Positions 1-5,493 of a DNA stretch of 7,882 nucleotides are shown in pieces. Source of the DNA: Novosphingobium sp. (GTDB lineage Bacteria; Pseudomonadota; Alphaproteobacteria; Sphingomonadales; Sphingomonadaceae). The position numbers and the translations under genes were made by a program. The stretch spans positions 1 to 7,882 of the forward strand of contig JAQVEQ010000134.1 of the NCBI GenBank assembly GCA_028697875.1. Reading direction: 5' to 3'. How positions within the stretch are numbered: the first letter of the stretch is position 1; every line of letters begins with the position of its first letter. The notes below the pieces were generated by a model, which worked only from the letters and a program-made list of their open reading frames with translations, ran no database searches and was not told the origin of the DNA.

Positions 1-981
1 CAGTTCGCCGGCGAACCCCTGCGCGTGATCGAACGGTCGATCGTCCTGCCGGGCAGCAATACCCGCTGGTGGTTCAGCGTGGCCGCCGCGCGCGGCGAGC
101 TGGACTCGCAGATCGCCCGCGTCCGCGCGATCGTGATCTGGAGCTTCGTCGTGCTGGGCGCCGGGCTGTTCGTGCTGGCGGTGTTGCAGACGTGGTACGG
201 CCTTGGCCCTCTGCGCCGCGTGCGCCGCGCCATCGCGCACATGCGCGCGACCGGGACCAACCGCGTGACCGACCCGCTGCCGCTGGAAGTGCAGCCGCTG
301 GTGGACGAATTGAACGCGCTGCTCGAACATACCGAACGGCAGGCGGAAGAGGCGCGAACCCATGCGGGCAATCTGGCCCATGCGCTCAAGACGCCGCTGA
401 CGGTCGTCACCAACGCCGCCAGTGCCCATGCGCCGGACCTTGCCGAGACGGTGCTGCGCGAAGTGAAGACGATGCGCCGCCAGATCGACCACCACCTTGC
501 CCGCGCCCGCGCGGTCGGGCGGCGGGCCGGGGGGCAGGCGCGGGCCAGCGTATGGGAAAGCGCGTGTGCGGTGGAGCGGGCAATGGCCCGCCTCTATGAA
601 AACGTCCGCTTCGACGTCGGCGGCAATCGCGAGGCGCTGGTCGCGATCGAGCGGCAGGATCTCGACGAGCTGCTCGGCAACCTGCTCGAAAACGCGGCCA
701 AGTACGGCGGCGGCAGCGTGTTCCTGACCGTCGATGCCGAGCCCGAGGCGCGCGAATGCACCATTCTGGTGGAAGACGATGGCGCCGGTATCCCGGTGAG
801 CGAGCGGACCCGCATCTTCGACCGGGGCGCGCGGCTCGACACGGGCAAGCCGGGCACCGGCCTCGGCCTTGCCATCGTGCGCGACGTCGCGGAAATCTAT
901 GGCGGCACGGTCGGCCTCGGTACGAGCGAGGACCTCGGCGGGCTGATGGTGACGCTCAGGCTGCCGCGCGCGGCAGCCTAG
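1..981 (+). CDS. PhoQ-like sensor histidine kinase, 5'-truncated
   Basis: C-terminal 326 residues of a membrane sensor histidine kinase; the reading frame is open from base 1, so the start and most of the sensor domain lie outside the window. Numbering from base 1: the end of an extracytoplasmic domain (1-42), one hydrophobic transmembrane helix (about 43-66), a HAMP-like linker (68-115), the H-box NLAHALKTPL with phospho-acceptor His127, then a Bergerat ATPase domain with N-box Asn231 (LLENAAKYG), G1 box EDDGAGIP (Asp260) and G2 box GTGLGLA (285-291). The H-box wording and the IFDRGxRxDT stretch resemble E. coli PhoQ, so the transmitter belongs to that clade by recall. The signal sensed cannot be inferred because the sensor is missing. 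Its response regulator is expected upstream, off the window. It ends in TAG and converges on chorismate mutase, 24 bp away. All catalytic boxes are intact. Confidence 0.93.
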   Translation, partial: QFAGEPLRVIERSIVLPGSNTRWWFSVAAARGELDSQIARVRAIVIWSFVVLGAGLFVLAVLQTWYGLGPLRRVRRAIAHMRATGTNRVTDPLPLEVQPLVDELNALLEHTERQAEEARTHAGNLAHALKTPLTVVTNAASAHAPDLAETVLREVKTMRRQIDHHLARARAVGRRAGGQARASVWESACAVERAMARLYENVRFDVGGNREALVAIERQDLDELLGNLLENAAKYGGGSVFLTVDAEPEARECTILVEDDGAGIPVSERTRIFDRGARLDTGKPGTGLGLAIVRDVAEIYGGTVGLGTSEDLGGLMVTLRLPRAAA

Positions 982-998
982 CCGGGAATGCCGCCATG

Positions 999-1020
999 GC
1001 CGCGCTTAGCGCGCGGCTTT
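999..1020 (+). terminator. possible terminator between convergent genes
   Basis: A perfect 7-bp inverted repeat, GCCGCGC (999-1005) and GCGCGGC (1011-1017), encloses the 5-base loop TTAGC and is followed by TTT. It lies just downstream of the histidine kinase stop and includes the last codons of the convergent chorismate mutase gene. The T tract is very short, so this may be only a weak intrinsic terminator, or an accident of GC-rich coding sequence. Confidence 0.35.
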
Positions 1021-1305
1021 CGCCTGCTGGTGGTGGCGGATCACTTCGTCGATGATGAAGCGCAGGAACTTCTCGGAGAATTCGGGATCGAGGTCCGCGT
1101 CTTCCGCCAGCGTGCGCAGGCGGGCGATCTGCCGTTCCTCCCGCGCCGGGTCGGCGGGCGGCAGTTCCATCCGCGCCTTGTATTCGCCCACCGCCTTGGT
1201 GATGCGAAAGCGTTCCGCCAGCATGTGAATGAGGGCGGCGTCGATATTGTCTATGCTCTTGCGAAAACCGGCAAGCATGGCGTCATCGGCGGGCGTTTGG
1301 GTCAT
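1006..1305 (-). CDS. chorismate mutase, AroQ (all-alpha) type
   Basis: A 99-residue stand-alone chorismate mutase, converting chorismate to prephenate in the cytoplasm on the way to phenylalanine and tyrosine. Aligned by eye to the E. coli PheA mutase domain with a constant offset of 4, the active-site residues are present: Arg15 (R11), Arg32 (R28), Lys43 (K39), Asp52 (D48), Arg55 (R51) and Glu56 (E52). The position of Gln88 is His92, in the motif EVIRHHQQ; I recall EVIRHH as usual in alphaproteobacterial homologs. The length fits a monofunctional enzyme, with no dehydratase or dehydrogenase fused. I chose the ATG at 1305-1303 (MTQTPADD) because family similarity starts there and an AGGG lies about 9 bases upstream; an in-frame ATG at 1359 would add 18 unrelated residues and run almost to the divergent gene. 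Isochorismate-pyruvate lyase (PchB) is a related alternative, but no siderophore genes are nearby. Confidence 0.9.
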   Translation of the reverse strand: MTQTPADDAMLAGFRKSIDNIDAALIHMLAERFRITKAVGEYKARMELPPADPAREERQIARLRTLAEDADLDPEFSEKFLRFIIDEVIRHHQQAKAAR

Positions 1306-1370
1306 GGGCGCTGCCCTAGCATGGATTCCGCGCTTGCCAAGCGCTGCCATCCGTCCCATGTGCGCCTTTC
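1306..1370. promoter_or_regulatory. divergent promoter region with a shared dyad
   Basis: This 65-bp gap separates the chorismate mutase start (minus) from the polyprenyl synthase start (plus), so both promoters must lie in or near it. A perfect dyad GCGCTT-GCC-AAGCGC occupies 1330-1344. Inside it, TTGCCA (1334-1339, plus) and TTGGCA (1340-1335, minus) each match five of six bases of the sigma70 -35 box TTGACA. A 17-bp spacer on the plus strand leads to a poor -10 candidate, CATGTG (1357-1362), and transcription would begin within a base or two of the ATG at 1371. The minus-strand -10 (near TAGGGC) is equally poor. A second small palindrome, GGGC-GCT-GCCC, lies at 1306-1316 against the chorismate mutase start codon. 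Confidence 0.4.
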
Positions 1371-2381
1371 ATGAGCGCCGAGGTTGTTCCCCTGCCACGC
1401 AAGCAGCCGTCACTGGCTCCGATCCTGTCTCTCACGGCCACTGCGATGAACGCGGTCAATACTGTGATCCTCGACCGGATGCAGAGCGAAATTCCACTGA
1501 TTCCGGCGCTTGCTGGGCACCTGATCTCGGGCGGGGGCAAGCGCATGCGCCCGATGCTGACGCTCGCCGGGGCGGAACTGGTCGGCTATCAGGGCACGCG
1601 CCATCACAAGCTTTCCGCCGCGGTGGAATTCATCCACACGGCGACCTTGCTGCACGACGACGTCGTCGACGGTTCCGAAACCCGCCGGGGCAAGGAAGCG
1701 GCGAATCTCGTGTTCGGCAACCCCGCCACCGTGCTGGTGGGCGACTTCCTCTTCTCCCGCGCGTTCGAACTCATGGTGGAGGACGGCAGCCTCAGGGTGC
1801 TGAAGATCCTCGCCGGGGCTTCGGCCGTGATCGCCCAGGGCGAGGTCGACCAGCTGACCGCCCAGCGCGTGATCGAAACCAGCGAAGACCGCTATCTCCA
1901 CATCATCGGCGCGAAGACCGCCGCCCTGTTCGCCGCCGCCAGCCGGATCGCCGCCGTGGTGGCCGAACGGGACGACACCGAGGAACGGGCGCTGGACGAT
2001 TACGGCCGCAATCTCGGCATCGCCTTCCAGTTGGTGGACGACGCGATCGACTACGATTCCGACGCCGCCGAAATGGGCAAGGACCGGGGCGACGACTTCC
2101 GCGAAGGCAAGATGACCCTGCCGGTGATTCTCGCTTATGCGCGCGGCAGCGACGAGGAACGCCGCTTCTGGCAGGAAGCCATCGCCGGTTTCCGCAACGA
2201 GGACGAAGACCTCGCCCATGCGGTCGAATTGATCCGCAGGCACGACGCGGTCAACGCCACGCGCGAACGGGCCCGGATGTATGCCCAGCGGGCGATCGAT
2301 GCGCTGTCTATCTTCCCCGACAACAAGGCCCGTGCGGCCATGGCCGAAGCCGCGCAATTCGCGGTGGCGCGGGGATATTGA
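1371..2381 (+). CDS. ispB: long-chain all-trans polyprenyl diphosphate synthase
   Basis: A 336-residue trans-isoprenyl diphosphate synthase, which elongates a short allylic diphosphate with isopentenyl diphosphate to make the ubiquinone side chain. Seen in order: GGGKRMRP (residues 54-61), which binds isopentenyl diphosphate; the first Asp-rich motif DDVVD (96-100) followed by Arg105-Arg106; and the second Asp-rich motif DDAID (223-227) in FQLVDDAIDY. The fifth residue before the first Asp-rich motif is Ala91, a small residue of the kind associated with long products (C40-C50) rather than farnesyl or geranylgeranyl. In a sphingomonad using Q-10, decaprenyl is the likely product; the chain length is inferred. 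The start MSAEVVPL matches my recall of sphingomonad homologs. No Shine-Dalgarno sequence precedes it, so the mRNA may be leaderless. Divergent from chorismate mutase; hrpB follows after 81 bp on the same strand. Confidence 0.93.
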   Translation: MSAEVVPLPRKQPSLAPILSLTATAMNAVNTVILDRMQSEIPLIPALAGHLISGGGKRMRPMLTLAGAELVGYQGTRHHKLSAAVEFIHTATLLHDDVVDGSETRRGKEAANLVFGNPATVLVGDFLFSRAFELMVEDGSLRVLKILAGASAVIAQGEVDQLTAQRVIETSEDRYLHIIGAKTAALFAAASRIAAVVAERDDTEERALDDYGRNLGIAFQLVDDAIDYDSDAAEMGKDRGDDFREGKMTLPVILAYARGSDEERRFWQEAIAGFRNEDEDLAHAVELIRRHDAVNATRERARMYAQRAIDALSIFPDNKARAAMAEAAQFAVARGY

Positions 2382-2408
2382 GCTTCCTTTCCGGTTGCGC
2401 CGTTACCA

Positions 2409-2440
2409 GGGAAGCGGTCCCCGCCGGGCGGCCGTTTCCC
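2409..2440 (+). other. strong stem-loop between ispB and hrpB
   Basis: GGGAAGCGG (2409-2417) pairs with CCGTTTCCC (2432-2440) over nine base pairs with one G-U wobble. Inside, CCGC (2421-2424) pairs with GCGG (2428-2431). No T tract follows (GCGCGATG comes next), so it is not a standard intrinsic terminator in either direction. It ends 22 bases before the hrpB start codon. It could protect the 3' end of the ispB transcript or affect hrpB translation; both are inference. Confidence 0.45.
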
Positions 2441-2462
2441 GCGCGATGACGGTATCCTGACC

Positions 2463-4898
2463 GTGTCCGATCTACCTATCCACGCTGTCCTGCCGGAGCT
2501 GCTCGGGGCCTTGCGCACCCGCAGTTCGGCGGTCCTGATCGCGCCGCCGGGCGCGGGCAAGACCACGGCGGTCGCGCCTGCCCTGCTGGGCGAGGAATGG
2601 TGCACCGGCACGGTGATCCTGCTCAGCCCGCGCCGGGTGGCTGCCCGCGCGGCGGCGGAGCGGATGGCCGAACTCATGGGGGAACAGGCCGGGGAAACGG
2701 TCGGCTACCTGACCCGTCTGGACAGCAAGCGCTCGGCCCGGACGCGGATCCTGGTCGTGACCGAGGCGATCTTCGTCGCGCAGATCCTCGACGATCCGGA
2801 ACTGGCGGGTGTGTCCGCCGTGCTGTTCGACGAAGCGCACGAACGGCACATCGACAGCGACCTGGGGCTCGCGCTGGCGCTGGAAAGCCAGTCGGTCCTG
2901 CGCGAGGACCTGCGCGTGCTGGTCATGTCCGCGACTATCGACGGCGCGCGTTTCGCCCGCCTGCTGGGCGAGAACGCGCCGGTGGTGGAGAGCGAGGGCA
3001 AGGCCTATCCGCTCGCGATCCGCTGGCTCGGCGCTTCGCCGGAAAAGCGCACCGAAGAGGCCATGGCCAGCGCCATCCTCACCGCCTGGCGGGAGGAGGA
3101 GGGCGACGTGCTGGCCTTCCTGCCCGGCGTGCGGGAGATCGAACGCACGGCGGAGCGGCTGGCCGAACGGCTACCGGGTGTGCCGATCCTGCCGCTTCAC
3201 GGACAAGTCGAACCGGCGGGACAGCGCGCCGCCATCCGCCGCGATCCGCAAGGGCGGCGGCGGATCGTGCTGGCGACCGCGATCGCGGAGACATCGCTGA
3301 CGCTGGACGGGGTTTCGGTCGTGGTCGATGCCGGGTTGTCGCGCCGCGCGGAATTCGACCTTGCCGCCGGGGTCAGCCATCTGGTGACCGTGCGGGCGAG
3401 CCAGGCCGCCGCCGCCCAGCGCGCGGGCCGCGCGGCGCGGCAGGGGCCGGGCGTGGCCTATCGCCTGTGGGAAGAGGCCGCGCACGCCGGGCGCCCAGAA
3501 TTCGACCCGCCCGAGATCGCGACAGTGGACCTTGCGCCGCTCACGCTTGCGCTGGCGCAATGGGGGGCGGGCGATCCGCGGGCCTTGCCGTGGCTCGATC
3601 CGCCGCCCGAAGCCGCGCTGTCCGCCGCGCGCGGGCGGTTGCAGGCGCTGGGTGCGCTCGACGGGGAAGGGCGGATAACGGCGCGCGGGCGGCAGATCGC
3701 CAGCTTGCCGATGGACCCGGCGCAGGCGGCCATGGTCCTGTTCGGCGCGGAACATGGCGTGGCGGAGGAAGCCGCGCGGCTGGCGCTGCTGATGCAGGAA
3801 CGCGGGCTCGGCGGGCGGGGGGAAGACCTCGGCGCGCGGCTGGCGCGATGGGATGCGGACCGCTCCGGACGGGCACAGGCGGCGCGCAAGCTGGCCGACG
3901 GCTGGGCGAGGCGGGCGCGTGCCCTTCGACAGACCCAGGGCGAGCGGGGAGAGGCGCCGCCTCTCGGCGTGCTGCTCGCCATGGCGCTGCCGGACAATGT
4001 GGCGCGACGGCGCGATTCCACGGGCGAGAACTGGCTCTCGGCCGGGGGCAGGGGCTACATTCTCGATCCCGCTTCGCCGCTGGCGAGCGCGGAATGGCTG
4101 GTGATCGGCGATGCCCAGGGGCAGGCCAAGGGCGCGCGGATCATGGCCGGGATCGCGCTGATGGCGGACGAGGTCGAGCAATGGCTGGGCACGCGGATGG
4201 AACGCCGCTCGACCCTGCGCTGGAACGAGGCCGAAGGGCGCGTCGAGGCGCGGCTGGAGCGGCGGCTGGGTGCGATTACGCTGGCGAGCGGGCCGGACCC
4301 GAAGCCGGATCGCCAGGCGGTTGTGGACATGCTTGTGGACAAGGCACGGGAAAAGCTGTCGGAAATCCTCCCGCCCGCGCTCATGGCACGGGCGCATTAC
4401 GCCGGACTGGAAGCGCTCGCGCCCGGACGGCTGGCGGAAGAGGCGGGGGACTGGCTTGCTCCGCTGCTCGAAGGGCGGCGGGATCTGGATGTGCCGAAGG
4501 GGGCGCTGACCGATGCCCTGCTGGCGCGGCTCGACTGGGACAGCCGCCAGAGACTCGACCGGCTGGCCCCGCGCGAATTCGTCAGCCCGGCAGGCACACA
4601 CCACGCCATCGACTATGCGCACGAAGGCGGGCCCGCGGTGGAAGTGCGGGTGCAGGCGCTGTTCGGGCTCGACCGGCACCCCACGGCGGGCGACACGCCG
4701 CTGCTGCTCGAGCTGACCTCGCCTGCCGGACGGCCGATCCAGACGACCCGCGACCTGCCGGGGTTCTGGCGCGGATCGTGGCGCGATGTGGCGAAGAACA
4801 TGAAGGGCCGCTATCCCAAGCACCGCTGGCCGGACGAGCCATGGGCGGAAAAGCCCAGTCTGAAGACAAAGAACGCCTTCCAACGCGGCGCAGGTTGA
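2463..4898 (+). CDS. hrpB: ATP-dependent DEAH-box helicase HrpB
   Basis: An 811-residue DEAH-box RNA helicase of the HrpB family, close to the usual length of about 820. Helicase motifs in order: Walker A APPGAGKT (27-34), Ia SPRRVAARA (55-63), II DEAH (123-126), III SAT (156-158), a PLHGQ stretch (244-248), V AIAETSLTL (273-281) and VI QRAGRAAR (319-326). The winged-helix and HA2-like region follows (about 355-480), and the C-terminal HrpB-specific domain ends in DLPGFWRGSWRDVAKNMKG and YPKHRWPDEPW. The cellular role of HrpB is poorly defined. The start is GTG at 2463, giving MSDLPIHAVLPELL as in family members from memory; no ATG lies in frame between it and the ispB stop, and no good Shine-Dalgarno is visible. 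An unusual palindromic repeat is translated in frame at residues 487-495, between HA2 and the following region. Frame and motifs are otherwise intact. Confidence 0.95.
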   Translation: MSDLPIHAVLPELLGALRTRSSAVLIAPPGAGKTTAVAPALLGEEWCTGTVILLSPRRVAARAAAERMAELMGEQAGETVGYLTRLDSKRSARTRILVVTEAIFVAQILDDPELAGVSAVLFDEAHERHIDSDLGLALALESQSVLREDLRVLVMSATIDGARFARLLGENAPVVESEGKAYPLAIRWLGASPEKRTEEAMASAILTAWREEEGDVLAFLPGVREIERTAERLAERLPGVPILPLHGQVEPAGQRAAIRRDPQGRRRIVLATAIAETSLTLDGVSVVVDAGLSRRAEFDLAAGVSHLVTVRASQAAAAQRAGRAARQGPGVAYRLWEEAAHAGRPEFDPPEIATVDLAPLTLALAQWGAGDPRALPWLDPPPEAALSAARGRLQALGALDGEGRITARGRQIASLPMDPAQAAMVLFGAEHGVAEEAARLALLMQERGLGGRGEDLGARLARWDADRSGRAQAARKLADGWARRARALRQTQGERGEAPPLGVLLAMALPDNVARRRDSTGENWLSAGGRGYILDPASPLASAEWLVIGDAQGQAKGARIMAGIALMADEVEQWLGTRMERRSTLRWNEAEGRVEARLERRLGAITLASGPDPKPDRQAVVDMLVDKAREKLSEILPPALMARAHYAGLEALAPGRLAEEAGDWLAPLLEGRRDLDVPKGALTDALLARLDWDSRQRLDRLAPREFVSPAGTHHAIDYAHEGGPAVEVRVQALFGLDRHPTAGDTPLLLELTSPAGRPIQTTRDLPGFWRGSWRDVAKNMKGRYPKHRWPDEPWAEKPSLKTKNAFQRGAG
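3921..3947. repeat. sphingomonad palindromic repeat inside hrpB
   Basis: The segment runs GCCCTTCGACAG, ACCCAGGGC, GAGCGG. It closely resembles the widespread sphingomonad repeat CCCTTCGACAAGCTCAGGGC-GAACGG, whose other strand is typically translated as LSLSKG; here the minus strand reads LALGLSKG. GCCCT (3921-3925) and AGGGC (3937-3941) form the arms. In hrpB it encodes ALRQTQGER in frame. I identify it from memory of the repeat family; this is the only copy I found in the window. Confidence 0.6.
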
Positions 4899-4908
4899 AT
4901 TAGAGGAA

Positions 4909-4948
4909 CCGGGCCGCTCACCAGCGACCCGCAAGCGCGACTGCCCGG
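4909..4948 (+). other. inverted repeat in the leader of the NDUFS4-like gene
   Basis: CCGGGC (4909-4914) and GCCCGG (4943-4948) are perfect complements 28 bases apart. The loop holds a smaller perfect hairpin, CGCT-CACC-AGCG (4915-4926), stacked directly on the outer stem. Only CG-TTT follows, so termination would be weak. It fills most of the 75-bp gap between hrpB and the next gene and ends 14 bases before that gene's ribosome binding site. No clear promoter was seen in the gap. Confidence 0.3.
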
Positions 4949-4962
4949 CGTTTGAGGGCCAA

Positions 4963-4968
4963 AGAGGA
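4963..4968 (+). promoter_or_regulatory. ribosome binding site, NDUFS4-like gene
   Basis: AGAGGA sits 5 bases before the ATG at 4974. It is one of only two clear Shine-Dalgarno sequences in the window and fixes the start of the short gene behind it. Confidence 0.75.
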
Positions 4969-4973
4969 CCAGA

Positions 4974-5252
4974 ATGACCGCACGCATTTACCAACGCCCG
5001 AAGAACGCCATGCAGTCCGGCAAGGCGCTTTGCGACCAGTGGGTTCTCGAATTCGCTCCGGCCGAGGCGCGCAGGCCCGATCCCTTGATGGGCTGGGCCG
5101 GCAGCGGCGATACCCAGGCGCAAGTCCAGCTCAAGTTCCCGAGCAAGGAGGACGCCAAGGCCTATGCCGCGAAATACGGGATTGCCGCGCGGGTCCACGC
5201 CACGCCGCCCAAGCGGCTGAAGATCCAGGCCTACGCCGACAATTTCCGCTAG
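4974..5252 (+). CDS. NDUFS4-like respiratory complex I accessory subunit
   Basis: A 92-residue protein of the ETC complex I subunit family (NDUFS4, 18-kDa type). In mitochondria and alphaproteobacteria this subunit binds the peripheral arm of NADH:ubiquinone oxidoreductase near the NADH-oxidising module and stabilises it. The core, residues 22-70, lines up by eye with human NDUFS4: a Trp-x-x-x-Phe start (WVLEF, 23-27), the signature DPLMGWAGSGDTQAQV (36-51), then KFPSKEDAKAYAAKYG (54-69), and near the C-terminus the YADNFR block that parallels YGANF. There is no signal peptide or membrane segment, which fits a soluble peripheral subunit on the cytoplasmic face. Full length for a bacterial member. 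The ATG is supported by the AGAGGA five bases upstream. It stands alone here, without the nuo operon, between hrpB and the SRP RNA gene. Confidence 0.92.
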   Translation: MTARIYQRPKNAMQSGKALCDQWVLEFAPAEARRPDPLMGWAGSGDTQAQVQLKFPSKEDAKAYAAKYGIAARVHATPPKRLKIQAYADNFR

Positions 5253-5262
5253 GTTCCGCTCC

Positions 5263-5289
5263 CCCACACCGGGTGTGGGCCTGCGGCCC
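5263..5289 (+). terminator. candidate terminator hairpins after the NDUFS4-like gene
   Basis: CCCACAC (5263-5269) and GTGTGGG (5273-5279) form a perfect 7-bp stem with a CGG loop, 10 bases after the stop codon. A second, overlapping stem GGGCC-TGC-GGCCC (5277-5289) competes with it. The sequence after them (GTGTCGCTTTCCTG) is only partly T-rich, so termination is plausible but not certain. The position, between a short gene and an independent RNA promoter, fits a terminator. Confidence 0.45.
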
Positions 5290-5303
5290 GTGTCGCTTTC
5301 CTG

Positions 5304-5332
5304 TTGAATAGTTTCTGCTTCCCCGCCATATG
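5304..5332 (+). promoter_or_regulatory. sigma70-type promoter for the SRP RNA
   Basis: TTGAAT (5304-5309) matches four of six bases of the -35 box, and a 17-bp spacer leads to CATATG (5327-5332) as a -10 candidate. Initiation about 7-8 bases on would fall at G5340, which is where the pairing of the SRP RNA closing stem begins. That agreement between promoter and RNA end is the main support. Confidence 0.55.
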
Positions 5333-5339
5333 CCCGCCC

Positions 5340-5432
5340 GGGAGTCGGTCGGACGCTTGCGTCCGCCAACCTGGTCAGGTCCGGAAGGAAGCAGCCACAA
5401 CGGGTTGCGGCGGGTCGGCCGGCTCCTCTTTT
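5340..5432 (+). ncRNA. ffs: small bacterial signal recognition particle RNA (4.5S type)
   Basis: RNA scaffold of the signal recognition particle: it binds Ffh and helps target ribosomes making membrane proteins to FtsY. The diagnostic apical domain, the Ffh-binding hairpin with core AGGTCCGGAAGGAAGCA, lies at 5373-5396 with the GGAA tetraloop at 5383-5386. CAACC (5367-5371) pairs with GGTTG (5403-5407) below it. The ends pair over ten base pairs, 5341-5350 with 5417-5426, with two G-U wobbles. Between the closing stem and the apical arm the 5' strand holds a local hairpin, GGACG-CTTG-CGTCC (5351-5364). There is no Alu domain, so it is the short form of about 93 nt. The 5' end is inferred from the promoter and the pairing; the 3' end from the T tract. 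It lies 61 bp upstream of dnaX, a linkage seen in many bacteria. Confidence 0.93.
5417..5432 (+). terminator. intrinsic terminator of the SRP RNA
   Basis: The 3' strand of the SRP RNA closing stem, GGCCGGCTCC (5417-5426), is followed at once by TCTTTT (5427-5432). The terminal stem of the RNA therefore serves as the terminator stem, with the 5' strand at 5341-5350. A second T run (TTTT, 5451-5454) follows. Confidence 0.6.
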
Positions 5433-5457
5433 CCCCAGGAACGCTGGCCCTTTTCTC

Positions 5458-5486
5458 CTGACAAGCGGGGCGTGAGGCCCTAGTCT
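5458..5486 (+). promoter_or_regulatory. candidate dnaX promoter
   Basis: CTGACA (5458-5463) matches five of six bases of the -35 box. A 17-bp spacer leads to TAGTCT (5481-5486), which matches only three of six bases of the -10 box. Initiation would fall near 5493, at or next to the dnaX ATG, so a leaderless mRNA is possible. This agrees with the lack of a well-placed Shine-Dalgarno sequence; a GAGG at 5474-5477 is too far from the ATG. Confidence 0.35.
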
Positions 5487-5493
5487 GCGCGCG

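Noticed and set aside
988..1374. A 128-codon plus-strand frame over the chorismate mutase gene
   Set aside because: The minus strand carries the conserved mutase residues; the plus-strand product has none.
1410..2357. A 315-codon open frame antisense to the polyprenyl synthase, and an overlapping plus-strand frame at 1229-2449
   Set aside because: Both are shadows of the synthase gene, whose Asp-rich motifs are complete in the chosen frame.
2597..4903. A 768-codon open frame on the plus strand in another frame of hrpB
   Set aside because: Its translation is Arg/Gly/Ala-rich without recognisable motifs, while the overlapping frame encodes a complete HrpB helicase.
4952..5311. A 119-codon frame overlapping the NDUFS4-like gene
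   Set aside because: It has no family similarity, and the overlapping 92-residue protein is clearly recognised and has the ribosome binding site.
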